Positions 7,992 through 16,745 are shown, counted from the first letter of the stretch. The stretch is DNA of 64,000 nucleotides from JBHGBM01 sp041946965 (GCA_041946965.1 JBHGBM010000022.1:39683-103682), one strand, 5' to 3'. The notes: generated from the sequence alone by a model not told the origin. Program-made: numbers and translations.

Positions 7992-9455
7992 GCTCTCGCC
8001 GGGCGGCCGCGGGGCGAACGCCTCGAGCGCGCAGTAGAACGAAATCACCGGGTCGGAGGAGTTGCGCAGCTCCTCCATCACCGTGCGCAGGCCGATCGGG
8101 TCCATGAACACGCGCGCAATCAGGGTGTTGGCCGGCAGAAACCACTCGATGCGGCTTTCGCGCTGGTAACTGTTCTGTTCCAGGAAACCGGCGTAGGCGC
8201 GCAGCACCATCTCGCGGTCGGCGCCGTTGGGGACCACGTTGACCAGGTCGCTGTAAAGCTGGCATTTCTGTACGAAGAGCAGCGAGGCGCCTCCGCTGGA
8301 ATCCTCGCGCCACTCGGCCAGCGACCCGAGGTATTCCTTCAGCCGCGCGTGCCATTCGGCCGCGGCCTTCTGCTCCGGCCCCAGCGGCATGCCGCCCGCG
8401 CCGAACAGCAGCGCGTTGTAGCGCCGCACAAAGTCCTTGCACTCGGCGCTCTCGCAAACCCTTAGGCCGCCGGCGGCCCCGGCCACTTTCGCCGCCAGAA
8501 CCTCGTCGCCGGCGATTGGCCGCACATCCGGCACCCGCAGGCTGTCATTGAAGAAACGCACGGCGTCGGCGACCTGCTCGGCTTCGGCCAGCGGCGTGCC
8601 CGCGGCGGCAAGGCCAAAGCTGGCGCCGCTCGAAACCGGTTCGGAGCTGTCCGCGCAGCGCTCCGCCTTGAGATGCCGCACCAGAAACGCGCGATAAGCC
8701 TCCACCAGCGGCTGCGCCCCGGCCTCGGAGTTCCCAGCGGTCCTGACCAGGTCCAACATGGCGCGGCTCAGCCCGCCGCGCCGCGAGATGGCGAAGGAGA
8801 AGGAGCGGTCGTCGCCCGCCATGTTCTTCAGCGCGGCGGCGAAGCCCGCGGCGAGGGCCTGGAACTCGGCCGCGTTCAGCCTGGCGGAAGCCAGCAGCCG
8901 GGCCGCCGGGGCAAGCTGGAGCGGCGATTCAAGCGCGCCCAGGCGGCTCTGGAGAAGCTTGAACGGCTCGTCGGCGGCCTCGTTGGGGCCGAACGCGCGT
9001 CCCGCGATCTCGCCCAGCAAAACGTAGTAGCTCGACGGGTCGTACACCAGCGGGTCCTCGCAGCCCAGCCGTTGCAGCTTGGGGGCGGGGATCTCGAAAA
9101 AAAGCTCGCGGGCCTTGGCCGGGTCGAGCGGGATCAGGGCGCGGACCGCCCGGCACTGGAGCGAAAGCGCATCCAGCCCCTGCGCGAACGCGCGGTCCAT
9201 CAGGCCGTTGGGGGTCCCGCGGAGCGGCGCCACGGCGGCTTTCTTCAGCGGCTGCTGCGCGCCGGCCGCGCGCCGGAAGGCGTCTTCAAGAAGCTCCCGC
9301 TTCCACTCGCGGCCGTTCACCTTGTCCGCGATGCGGATCAGGGCATCGGCCGCGAACTCCGGCGCCAGCCCGCGGGCGCGGTCCACCAGCGCCTCGACCT
9401 CCGCGGGGCGGGCCGGGGCAGCCGCGGCGAGCAGAATGAGGGCAAGGTTCACCAT
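7977..9455 (-). CDS. Secreted protein of unknown function
   Basis: A 492-residue protein with a signal peptide (MVNLALILLAAAAPARPAE) and a mainly alpha-helical, Ala/Leu/Arg-rich body resembling helical repeat proteins. I recognise no catalytic motif. Several Cys are present (for example QRLGCEDP and CESAECKDF), and they could form disulphides in the periplasm. The start is supported by AAGGG about 9 nt before ATG 9455 and by a TAAAAT -10-like box at 9470-9475. It stands alone, divergent from the two-repeat secreted protein gene and convergent with uup. Confidence 0.6.
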   Translation of the reverse strand: MVNLALILLAAAAPARPAEVEALVDRARGLAPEFAADALIRIADKVNGREWKRELLEDAFRRAAGAQQPLKKAAVAPLRGTPNGLMDRAFAQGLDALSLQCRAVRALIPLDPAKARELFFEIPAPKLQRLGCEDPLVYDPSSYYVLLGEIAGRAFGPNEAADEPFKLLQSRLGALESPLQLAPAARLLASARLNAAEFQALAAGFAAALKNMAGDDRSFSFAISRRGGLSRAMLDLVRTAGNSEAGAQPLVEAYRAFLVRHLKAERCADSSEPVSSGASFGLAAAGTPLAEAEQVADAVRFFNDSLRVPDVRPIAGDEVLAAKVAGAAGGLRVCESAECKDFVRRYNALLFGAGGMPLGPEQKAAAEWHARLKEYLGSLAEWREDSSGGASLLFVQKCQLYSDLVNVVPNGADREMVLRAYAGFLEQNSYQRESRIEWFLPANTLIARVFMDPIGLRTVMEELRNSSDPVISFYCALEAFAPRPPGESLSLL

Positions 9456-9522
9456 GGGCGGAAACCCTTATTTTAGCGAGACCCGGCTCCAATCCGTGTA
9501 CACCCGTGCCCGCGACCTTTGA

Positions 9523-9528
9523 TAGAAT
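9523..9528 (+). promoter_or_regulatory. -10-like TAGAAT for the two-repeat secreted protein
   Basis: TAGAAT lies 27 nt before ATG 9556, followed by GGAGG at 9541-9545, so this transcript should have a short leader with a normal ribosome site. The -35 region is not convincing. Confidence 0.35.
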
Positions 9529-9555
9529 CTACCCGATCCCGGAGGTACCAACGAG

Positions 9556-10197
9556 ATGCGCATCCTTTTCGCTGTTTTGCTCGCCGCGGGCGCCTATGCC
9601 GCCGACGTCGCGGGGAAGTGGAACGTCACAGCCTCTTCGCCCAGCGGGCGCGAGTACAAGCTGGAACTCGAAATCAGGAACAACGATGGCAAGCTCACCG
9701 GAAGCATGACGTCCTCCCAGGGCTCCGTCGATCTCCAGGACATGCAGATCAAGGGCGACGAGCTGACCTACAAGATCCCTGTGGGGGAAGGCGGCTACCT
9801 CATCAAGCTGACCGTCGCCGGCGACTCCATGAAGGGTTCCTACACGACGCCGGATGGGACCACCGGTCCGGTCGCCGCCGTCCGTGCCGCCTCCGCCGCG
9901 GCTGCGCCCGCGGGTGTGACCGGCAAGTGGAGGATGATCGCCAAGGCCTCAACCGGCAAGCAGTACGACGTGACGCTGGATATCGCTGCCAGCGAAGGCA
10001 AGCTGAGCGGCACCCTCACCGCGCCCGAGGGCGCCGTCCCGCTCACCGAACCGAAGCTCGAAGGAGACCAGTTCAGCTTCAGGGTTGTGACCGACGACGG
10101 AACTTACGCCATCAAGGCCACCCTGGCAGGCGGCTCCATGAAGGGCAGCTACACCGGCCCGAATTCCGAAACCGGCACGCTGGAGATCACCAGGTAG
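9556..10197 (+). CDS. Secreted protein with two tandem beta-type repeats
   Basis: A 213-residue exported protein (signal MRILFAVLLAAGAYA) made of two homologous units of about 85-95 residues, roughly 19-100 and 115-213. Each begins with a VAGKW or VTGKW block, passes through DGKLTGS / EGKLSGT and ends in DSMKGSYT / GSMKGSYT. The alternating pattern predicts a beta-rich lipocalin-like or barrel fold, with an Ala-rich linker between units. Function is unknown, and ligand binding in the periplasm is a guess. GGAGG sits 10 nt before the ATG. The GH29 gene starts 4 nt after its stop, so the two are co-transcribed. Confidence 0.65.
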   Translation: MRILFAVLLAAGAYAADVAGKWNVTASSPSGREYKLELEIRNNDGKLTGSMTSSQGSVDLQDMQIKGDELTYKIPVGEGGYLIKLTVAGDSMKGSYTTPDGTTGPVAAVRAASAAAAPAGVTGKWRMIAKASTGKQYDVTLDIAASEGKLSGTLTAPEGAVPLTEPKLEGDQFSFRVVTDDGTYAIKATLAGGSMKGSYTGPNSETGTLEITR

Positions 10198-10201
10198 TCT
10201 C

Positions 10202-11431
10202 ATGCGAGCCGCCGTTCTTGCGCTGTTGCTGGCGGCGGCGGCCAGCCCCGCCGGCCGCACCGGCTGGTTCCGCGAAGCGCGCTTCGGCATGTTCATCCAC
10301 TGGGGGCCCTACTCGCAGGCCAGCGTGGAGGCCTCCTGGCCCATCATGACACCCGAGCGGACCGCGTTCGGCGTCATCTCCGAGCCCGCTTACCGCGACC
10401 TGGCCAAGACCTTCAACCCGGTTAAGTACGACCCCAAATCCTGGGTGCGGCTGGCCAAAGCCGCCGGGCAGCGCTACATAGTCTTCACGTCCAAACACCA
10501 CGACGGCTTCTGCATGTTCGATTCCGCTTACACCCGGTACAAGATCACCAACACGCCGTACAAGAAGGACGTGGCCGCCATGCTCGCCGAGGCCTGCCGC
10601 GAAGAGCGCATGCCCCTGGGCTTCTATTACTCTCCCCCCGACATGGACCACCCCGGGTACCGCGACACATCCAAACCCTCCAGCGCCAACTGGCGCGGCG
10701 AGCCCTGGCGTCCCGAGTGGCCGCTGTATCTCTCCTACATGGAGATGCAGCTCCGCGAACTGCTCACGCGCTACGGCGAGGTGGCCCTCATCTGGTTCGA
10801 CGGCCTCGGCGGCAAAGCTTACGATCCCTGGCGCATGCACCGCACCGTCCGCGAGCTTCAGCCGACGGCGCTCATCAACAACCGCGTGGGCCTGCCCGGC
10901 GATTTCGGGACTCCGGAACAGCGCGTTCCCGGCGAGCCAAGCGACCAGCTTTTCGAAGTCTGCATGACCATCAACGGCACCTGGGGATACAACCGCAACG
11001 ACACGCGCTACAAGTCCGCCATTCAGCTCGTGCGCATCCTGGTGGATACGGTGAGCAAGGGGGGCAACTTTCTGCTCAACGTGGACCCCACGCCGGAAGG
11101 AGAGATCCAGCCGGAGTTCGTGGAACGGCTGACCGCCATGGGCAAATGGCTCGAGGTCAACGGCGAGTCGATTTACGGCGCCTCGGCCGGCCCGCTCCAG
11201 AAGTTGCCGTGGGGCCGCACTACCTCGAAGGGCGACACGGTGTACGTGCACATCTTCGACTGGCAGGGACCGAAACTGGAACTTGGGGGCTTGAAGCCGC
11301 CGGCCTCGGTCACCCTGCTCGCGAGCGGAAGAAAGCTGCCCTTCCGCGTGCGTGACGGCGCAATCGTGATCGACCTGCCCGAAACCGCTCCCGATGCGTG
11401 CGTGACCGTACTCGCGCTGCGCCCCCGGTAA
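10202..11431 (+). CDS. GH29 alpha-L-fucosidase, secreted
   Basis: A 409-residue glycoside hydrolase family 29 enzyme expected to release alpha-L-fucose. Visible family blocks are RFGMFIHWG near 27-35, TSKHHDGFCMF near 96-106, FYYSPPD near 141-147, and the nucleophile block LIWFDG with D200. A signal peptide is likely (MRAAVLALLLAAAASPAG). Length fits the family's catalytic domain, with a short C-terminal beta region. It follows the two-repeat secreted protein after 4 nt, so both are probably made together. It is one of several polysaccharide-degrading enzymes in the window. Confidence 0.88.
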   Translation: MRAAVLALLLAAAASPAGRTGWFREARFGMFIHWGPYSQASVEASWPIMTPERTAFGVISEPAYRDLAKTFNPVKYDPKSWVRLAKAAGQRYIVFTSKHHDGFCMFDSAYTRYKITNTPYKKDVAAMLAEACREERMPLGFYYSPPDMDHPGYRDTSKPSSANWRGEPWRPEWPLYLSYMEMQLRELLTRYGEVALIWFDGLGGKAYDPWRMHRTVRELQPTALINNRVGLPGDFGTPEQRVPGEPSDQLFEVCMTINGTWGYNRNDTRYKSAIQLVRILVDTVSKGGNFLLNVDPTPEGEIQPEFVERLTAMGKWLEVNGESIYGASAGPLQKLPWGRTTSKGDTVYVHIFDWQGPKLELGGLKPPASVTLLASGRKLPFRVRDGAIVIDLPETAPDACVTVLALRPR

Positions 11432-11468
11432 CCCTCCGGGCCGTACAATCAGACGAAGAGAGGCGCCC

Positions 11469-11846
11469 GTGTCCGTCGTTCTCGTGGTAGAACATGATGC
11501 CCCGGTGCGGTCGCTGCTACTGCGGGCGCTGGAAAGCGCGGGATACCCGGTGCTCGCCGCGACACGGCCCTCGGAGGCGTTGCGCGTGCTCGAGAGCCCG
11601 GCGCAGATCGATCTTCTGCTCACCAGCGTACTGTTGCCCGAAATGTACGGAACCACGCTCGCGGCCCGGGCGCGCAGGACGCGGCCCGATCTCCGCGTCC
11701 TGTTCATCTCCGCCTCGCCCACGCACCCGGTGGTCGTCGAGGAAGTTCTCCCGTCCAGGGACGGTTTCCTCGCAAAACCCTTCACGGCAAGACAGTTGAT
11801 TGAGGCCGTACGAACTGCGCTGCTTCCGGCGGCATCGGCGGGCTGA
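11469..11846 (+). CDS. Stand-alone receiver domain lacking the phospho-acceptor Asp
   Basis: A 125-residue CheY-like receiver with no output domain. The fold signatures are present: acidic pocket VVEHD (7-10), FISAS switch Ser, and FLAKPF lysine with cis-Pro. The strand-3 motif reads DLLLTSVLLPEM, so position 53, normally the phosphorylated Asp, is Ser. It therefore cannot be phosphorylated in the standard way and may work as a constitutive or protein-binding receiver. The start is GTG 11469 with GAGAGG just upstream. TACAAT at 11444-11449 is a possible -10. No kinase is adjacent. Confidence 0.75.
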   Translation: MSVVLVVEHDAPVRSLLLRALESAGYPVLAATRPSEALRVLESPAQIDLLLTSVLLPEMYGTTLAARARRTRPDLRVLFISASPTHPVVVEEVLPSRDGFLAKPFTARQLIEAVRTALLPAASAG

Positions 11847-11854
11847 GTGCGCGG

Positions 11855-12643
11855 TCACGGCTGAGGCGCCTGGCTTCCGGATACCAGGGCATAGAAGGAG
11901 CGGAGGGCGGCGCCGTAGCCTGGCGCGCGCGGAATGTCATTGTGCCCGCAGCCCTCGGCGGTAAAGAAACGCTTGGGTTCCGGGGCGATTTCGAACAACG
12001 CACGGCCCAGCCGGTAGGGCACGATGTCATCGCGATCGCCATGGATCACGAGCAACGGCGCGCGCACCCGGCCGATGCGGGAGCGCGAATCGTAGCCGGG
12101 CGCGAGCAGCGGGCCGAGCACCGGCAGCACGGTGGCCGCCAGGCTGCCGGCGGAAGGGAACGGAGCTTCCAGAATGAGGCCGGCGCACGGCCGGCGCGAC
12201 GCCAGTTCCACCGCCACCGCCGTGCCCAGCGATTCCCCGTGCAGCACGATGCGGTAGCCGCGCGCGGCCAGGTAGTCGTAGGCGGCATCGGCGTCGCTGT
12301 ACAGGCCGGACTCGGAGGGGCGTCCCTCGCTGCGCCCATAGCCGCGGTAATCGAGCAGCAGCACCGCGGATCCCGACGCGGCGATTTCGGCCGCGTGCCC
12401 CGCCCGGTGGGTGATGTTGCCCGCGTTGCCGTGCAGGAACAGAGTGGCCAGCCGCCCCCCGGCGGGGATCCACCACGCGTGCAGCCTGACGCCATCGGCG
12501 GCGCGCAGCCACACGTCTTCCCCGCCCGGCTCCCAGCAGCCCTCCGGATACCGCATCGGGTGGTAGGTGGCGAGGTAGGCGAGGTACTTGCCCGCGACTC
12601 CGGCAAACGCAGCGGCCACCAGCAGCCAAAGCAGATATCGCAT
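11855..12643 (-). CDS. Alpha/beta hydrolase, membrane-anchored or exported (ABHD13/BEM46-like)
   Basis: A 262-residue serine hydrolase. The N-terminal MRYLLWLLVAAAFAGVAG is a signal peptide or anchor. The core has an FLHGNAGN oxyanion block, the LLDYRGYGRSEG block, the nucleophile elbow HGESLG, an HGDRDDIVP block holding the catalytic Asp, and a terminal GCGHND with the catalytic His. This combination is typical of the BEM46/ABHD13 group. The substrate is unknown. It begins 4 nt downstream of the biotin-carrier gene on the same strand and is probably co-transcribed, but a functional link to the carboxylase is not evident. Confidence 0.78.
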   Translation of the reverse strand: MRYLLWLLVAAAFAGVAGKYLAYLATYHPMRYPEGCWEPGGEDVWLRAADGVRLHAWWIPAGGRLATLFLHGNAGNITHRAGHAAEIAASGSAVLLLDYRGYGRSEGRPSESGLYSDADAAYDYLAARGYRIVLHGESLGTAVAVELASRRPCAGLILEAPFPSAGSLAATVLPVLGPLLAPGYDSRSRIGRVRAPLLVIHGDRDDIVPYRLGRALFEIAPEPKRFFTAEGCGHNDIPRAPGYGAALRSFYALVSGSQAPQP

Positions 12644-12647
12644 CCTG

Positions 12648-13010
12648 CTACGCCAATTCCACCAGCACCTGCCCCGCGCGCACGGTTTCGCCCGCCGTCA
12701 CTTGCACGTTCTTGACGACCCCCGCCACCGGCGCGCCCAGGTTGCTTTCCATCTTCATGGCTTCGATCACGATGAGCGGCTCGTCGCGGGCCACGGCCAT
12801 GCCCGCTCTGGCCGGAACCGCCGTGATCAGCCCCGCGATGGGGCTGCGCAGGATCTTGTCTTCGGGCAGCACGTTCGGCGGGCGCGGCTTCAGCACCGCT
12901 TCGGGGATGGACAGGGAAGGCTCGGCGGGTTCGGCCTGCTCCGGCGCCGCGTCCATCACTTCCACGTCCACTTCGTAGGTCTTTCCTTCGACCGTTACTC
13001 GCAGCTTCAC
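12648..13010 (-). CDS. Biotin carboxyl carrier protein of acyl-CoA carboxylase
   Basis: A 120-residue carrier. The C-terminal 75 residues form a biotinyl domain with the biotinylation motif EAMKME and the flanking SPIAGLI and GVVKNVQV blocks. The N-terminus (KLRVTVEGKTYEVDVEV) matches the start typical of separate carrier subunits in acyl-CoA carboxylase and decarboxylase operons. The start is GTG 13010, supported by its 4-nt GTGA overlap with the upstream gene's stop and a GGGGGGA tract upstream. It would carry CO2 between a biotin carboxylase, not encoded here, and the carboxyltransferase upstream. Confidence 0.82.
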   Translation of the reverse strand: MKLRVTVEGKTYEVDVEVMDAAPEQAEPAEPSLSIPEAVLKPRPPNVLPEDKILRSPIAGLITAVPARAGMAVARDEPLIVIEAMKMESNLGAPVAGVVKNVQVTAGETVRAGQVLVELA

Positions 13011-13207
13011 CGTCGGAATCCCCCCGGGTCCGGAAACTGCCGCACCGCCCGCGAGGGCAGGCTGTGGGAGCCCTGAATGGCCAGGCGCCCCAGCCGCGTC
13101 CACGCACTGGACCGCTCCGCGACCGGCCGGATGCGCAGGATGCGCGCGCGCTCGCCGGCCAGCGCCCGCGCCACCGCCGCGATGATGACCTTATGATGCT
13201 CCGGCAT
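13007..13207 (-). CDS. Short accessory protein of acyl-CoA carboxylase operon
   Basis: A 66-residue protein between the carboxyltransferase and biotin-carrier genes. It begins with a short helix (VIIAAVARALAG), then an IRPVAERSSAWTRLGRL block. That block resembles the short OadG-like or accessory proteins that occur at this place in many carboxylase and decarboxylase operons, whose C-terminus has a conserved W...GR segment. There is no membrane segment strong enough for OadG itself. It is overlapped by the next gene (GTGA) and follows the previous stop by 3 nt, so all are translated from one message. Its role is presumably complex assembly. Confidence 0.5.
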   Translation of the reverse strand: MPEHHKVIIAAVARALAGERARILRIRPVAERSSAWTRLGRLAIQGSHSLPSRAVRQFPDPGGFRR

Positions 13208-13210
13208 GGC

Positions 13211-14755
13211 TTACAGCGGTATCAATCCGTGCTTCTTCTGCGGCCGCCAGTCGCGCTTGGTGGCCAGCGCGTCCAGCGCCGCGGCCAGGTAGGCGCGCGT
13301 CTCCGCGGGCTCGATGATATCGTCGATCAGCCTCCGCCCGGCGGCCACGTAAGGCTTGGCGAAGGTCTCGCGGTACTGCTCGATGAGTTCCTTGCGGCGC
13401 GCCTCCCGGTCCGCGGCTTCGGCGATCTCGCGGCGGAACACGATCTCGGCGGCGCCCTCCGCTCCCATGACGGCGATCTCCGCCGTCGGCCAGGCGATGG
13501 CCCGGTCCGCGCCCAGGTCCTTGCAGCACATGGCGATGTAGCCCCCGCCGTACGCCTTCCGCACCACGATGCTGATCTTCGGCACGGTGGCCGCCGAATA
13601 GGCGAACAGCAGCTTGGCGCCGTGCCGTATGATGCCGCCGTATTCCTGGTCCACGCCCGGCAGAAAGCCCGGCACGTCCACCAGCGTCACCAGCGGGATG
13701 TTGAAGGCGTTGCAGAAACGGATGAATCGGGCCGCTTTGTCCGATGCGTTGATATCCAGCGCGCCCGCCAGCACAGCCGGGTTGTTGCCGATGAGCCCCA
13801 CCGCCCGTCCCGCCACGCGTCCGAACCCCACCACGATGTTGCAAGCGAACTCCTTGTGGACTTCCAGGAAGTCGCGATAGTCCACCAGCCGCGTGATGAT
13901 ATCGCGCATGTCGTAGGCGGTCCTGGCCTGCTCCGGCACCACGTGGTTCAGCCCGGCGTCGTACATGCGCGCGGCGTCCGGCTCGGCGCGCGGCGGGTCC
14001 TCCAGGTTGTTGGATGGCAGGAACGAGAGCAGCTTCCTGGCGATCTGCACGGCTTCCAGGTCGTGCTCCGCCACGAAATGGACCACCCCGGACTGGTTCA
14101 TCTGCGCGCGCGCGCCGCCCAGCCGGTCGGGCGTGACCACCTCGCCGGTCACCTGCTTGATGACCTGCGGCCCGGTGATGAAGATCTGCGCCTGCCGCGT
14201 CTGGATGATGAAATCGGTGAGCGCCGGGCTGTACGCCGCGCCGCCCGCGCACGGCCCGCAGATGAGCGACACCTGCGGCACCACGCCGGAGAGCATCACG
14301 TTGCTGTAAAAGATGCGCGCGTAGCCCGCCAGGCTGTCCACGCCCTCCTGCACGCGGGCGCCGCCGGAATCGTTGATGAACAGGAACGGCGAGCCGGTCT
14401 TGAGGGACTGCTGCATGGCCTCGGCGATCTTGTCGCCGTGAACTTCGCCCGCCGAGCCGCCCGCCACCGTGAAATCCTGGCTGGCCACGTGCACCAGCCG
14501 CCCGGCCACGCTGCCGCTCCCGGTGATCACGCCGTCGCAGGGCAGTTCCTTGCCCGCCATGCCGAAGAAGGTGGCGCGGTGCTGGGCGAACAGCCCGAAT
14601 TCCTGAAAGCTCTTGCGGTCCAGCAGAAGGTCCAGGCGCTCGCGGGCGGTCAGCTTGCCGGAAGCGTGCTGTTTTTCGACCCGTTCTTCTCCTCCGCCCA
14701 GCCGCAGGCGCGCCTTGGCCCGGGTGAGGTCCGCGATCCTCTCGTCGATAGTCAT
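13211..14755 (-). CDS. Acyl-CoA (propionyl/methylmalonyl-type) carboxylase carboxyltransferase subunit
   Basis: A 514-residue carboxyltransferase of the PccB/MmdA family. It has two crotonase-like halves with the expected blocks: ARERLDLLLD, FINDSGGARVQEG, ICGPCAGGAAYSPALTDF, LVDVPGFLPGVDQEYGGII and YGGGYIAMCCKDLGAD. Length is typical. The family transfers CO2 between biotin and propionyl-CoA or a related acyl-CoA, or works in reverse in decarboxylases. It is first in an operon followed by the 66-aa accessory protein, the biotin carrier and a hydrolase. No biotin carboxylase and no membrane decarboxylase beta subunit is present, so the exact enzyme cannot be settled here. Confidence 0.87.
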   Translation of the reverse strand: MTIDERIADLTRAKARLRLGGGEERVEKQHASGKLTARERLDLLLDRKSFQEFGLFAQHRATFFGMAGKELPCDGVITGSGSVAGRLVHVASQDFTVAGGSAGEVHGDKIAEAMQQSLKTGSPFLFINDSGGARVQEGVDSLAGYARIFYSNVMLSGVVPQVSLICGPCAGGAAYSPALTDFIIQTRQAQIFITGPQVIKQVTGEVVTPDRLGGARAQMNQSGVVHFVAEHDLEAVQIARKLLSFLPSNNLEDPPRAEPDAARMYDAGLNHVVPEQARTAYDMRDIITRLVDYRDFLEVHKEFACNIVVGFGRVAGRAVGLIGNNPAVLAGALDINASDKAARFIRFCNAFNIPLVTLVDVPGFLPGVDQEYGGIIRHGAKLLFAYSAATVPKISIVVRKAYGGGYIAMCCKDLGADRAIAWPTAEIAVMGAEGAAEIVFRREIAEAADREARRKELIEQYRETFAKPYVAAGRRLIDDIIEPAETRAYLAAALDALATKRDWRPQKKHGLIPL

Positions 14756-14786
14756 GCTCGAATGAAAGCCTATTGTATCCGCGCGC

Positions 14787-16745
14787 TCATTTCAGAAGCT
14801 GGAACAAGTTGCTGTAATCGTCGGTCCACAGCCGGACGCGGCGAGCGCCATGGCCGGAGTCGCCGGAGACGCTGTTCAGGGCGGCGTGCCGGCCCATCAG
14901 CACCCACACGGCCCCATACGTGGCGCTGCGCGGCTCTCCGTTGCTGCGGACCACCACGGCCGGCAGACCCACCGCCTCCGCCGCGCCGCGCAACACCGGG
15001 ACCAGGTCGACGTACTTGTTGGTGGCGTGAAACGCCAGCACTCCGGTGGGCGCGAGGTGCCGGCGGTACACGAGGAACGCCTCGCGGGTGAGCAGGTGTA
15101 TGGGAATGGAGTCGCCGGTGAAGGCGTCCACCACCAGGATGTCGAAGCGCTGTGCGGTCTCGCGCTCGAGCACCAGCCGGGCGTCGCCGGTGGCGATCTC
15201 CACCGCCGCGGGACACTCGTTCAGGTACCGGAAGCGCTGGCGGGCGACCCGGATCACCTCCGGGTTGATTTCGTAGAAGCGGAAGGTGTCGCCCGCGCGC
15301 CCGTAGACCGCCAGGGTGCCCACCCCCAACCCGACGACGCCCACGCGGCGCGGGCCGGGCACGGCATGGAACAGCATGCCGGCGCCGGAGTAGGGTCCGT
15401 AATACGTGGTCGGAATCCGGCCGGCGCCCAGCGCCAGGAACTGCGAGCCGTGGATGATGGCGCCGTTGTAGAGCGTTCGCAGCGCGCCTTCCCCGCGCCC
15501 GTCCGCCACCTCCAGCGAGCCGTAGAAATTGCGGACGGCTTCGATCTTGCCGCCCGCCAGCGAGCTGCGCAGATACATGGCGAGGATGAATCCCACCGTC
15601 GAGACCAGCGCCAGCCGCACCAGTTGCCGGGGTCCGGCGTAGCCGTACAGCAGGGCGAGCGCCAGCAGGATGCACCCCACTACGCTGACCGGCAGCTCGT
15701 AATATCCGGAGAACAGGTGCGGCGCGGCCAGCCCGGAAAAGGCGCCGCCCGCCGCTCCCCCGGCCGCCACGGTCAGGTAGAACGAGGTCAACCGGGCCGG
15801 CTCCGGCTTGCGCCGCGCCAGTTCGCCGTGGCAGAACATGGCGGAGGCGAACAGCCCCGCCGAGAAGAGCCCGACGGTCCAGATCAGCGCTCGGGCGGAA
15901 GACTGCTGCGCCAGTCCGAAACTGATGGCCAGCCATCCCACGGGCAGCAGGAACCGGAACAGGCGCGGGCGATACCACCCTTCCCGGTCGAAGCACAGCA
16001 CGAAGCTGAGCAGGTAGATGCCCAGCGGCAGGATCCACAGGAACGGGGCGGGCGCCACACTCTGGCTGAGCTGGTTGGCCGCGCCCATCCACATGGCCGC
16101 GGGACAGGCGGCCAGCGACGCCCAGATCAGCCGGTCGCTCCACGGCGCCTTCGATTCCTCGGCCGCCAGGCGCGGGAATCGCGCCGCGCGCCACGCCGCC
16201 CCCACCGAAAGCATGGCGAAAGCCACGTAGGCCGCCGACCACGCCAGCCGCTGCGAGCGCAGCGTAACCAGCGGCTCCATCGCGAACGGGTAAGCCAAGA
16301 GCGCGGCGAGCGACGCCACGTTCGAGAGCGCATAAAGGCGATAGGGCGCCTTGCCCTCGCGCGCGTACCACGACTGCACCAGTGGCGTGCTCGTCGAAAG
16401 CACAAAAAACGGCAGCCCCACCGAGGTGGCCAGCAGCGCCAGAACGGCGGCGAAGGGATGATCCGCGGCGAGTCTTATCCAATGTGCGCCCGGCGCCAGC
16501 GGCAGCGCCGTCAGACTCGCGCCGGTCAGCACCGTGTGAATCGCCGCCTGCCCCTTGCCGCCGAAGCGGCGCGCGAGCCAGTGGGCGTACGCATAACCTG
16601 CCAGCAGCGCGCTCTGAAAGAAAACCATGGAGGTGGCCCACACCCCGGCGGCGCCGCCGAACCACGGCAGGATCGACTTCGCCACTACCGGCTGCACCAG
16701 GAAGAGCAGCAGCGCGCCCGCGAAAATCGCGGCAGCGTACAACAT
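14787..16745 (-). CDS. Membrane-bound spermidine-synthase-like protein (copy 2)
   Basis: A 652-residue paralogue of the protein at 381-2372. It has about ten or more hydrophobic segments in the first 420 residues, including a near-identical opening block (SILPWFGGA). The C-terminal SAM-fold domain has VGLGVGTLAVYG, FYEINPEVI and LVVDAFTGDSIP. The CHGELARRKPEPARLT and NFYG blocks are shared with copy 1. The substrate is unknown, and polyamine or aminopropyl chemistry is suggested by fold only. The start ATG 16745 has no Shine-Dalgarno site but a TAGACT box 9 nt upstream, fitting a leaderless transcript. Confidence 0.78.
   Translation of the reverse strand: MLYAAAIFAGALLLFLVQPVVAKSILPWFGGAAGVWATSMVFFQSALLAGYAYAHWLARRFGGKGQAAIHTVLTGASLTALPLAPGAHWIRLAADHPFAAVLALLATSVGLPFFVLSTSTPLVQSWYAREGKAPYRLYALSNVASLAALLAYPFAMEPLVTLRSQRLAWSAAYVAFAMLSVGAAWRAARFPRLAAEESKAPWSDRLIWASLAACPAAMWMGAANQLSQSVAPAPFLWILPLGIYLLSFVLCFDREGWYRPRLFRFLLPVGWLAISFGLAQQSSARALIWTVGLFSAGLFASAMFCHGELARRKPEPARLTSFYLTVAAGGAAGGAFSGLAAPHLFSGYYELPVSVVGCILLALALLYGYAGPRQLVRLALVSTVGFILAMYLRSSLAGGKIEAVRNFYGSLEVADGRGEGALRTLYNGAIIHGSQFLALGAGRIPTTYYGPYSGAGMLFHAVPGPRRVGVVGLGVGTLAVYGRAGDTFRFYEINPEVIRVARQRFRYLNECPAAVEIATGDARLVLERETAQRFDILVVDAFTGDSIPIHLLTREAFLVYRRHLAPTGVLAFHATNKYVDLVPVLRGAAEAVGLPAVVVRSNGEPRSATYGAVWVLMGRHAALNSVSGDSGHGARRVRLWTDDYSNLFQLLK

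Noticed and set aside
13064..15091. 675-codon plus-strand frame over the carboxylase genes
   Set aside because: Antisense shadow of the carboxyltransferase, whose motifs are unmistakable. The product is His/Arg/Gln-rich with no fold signature.
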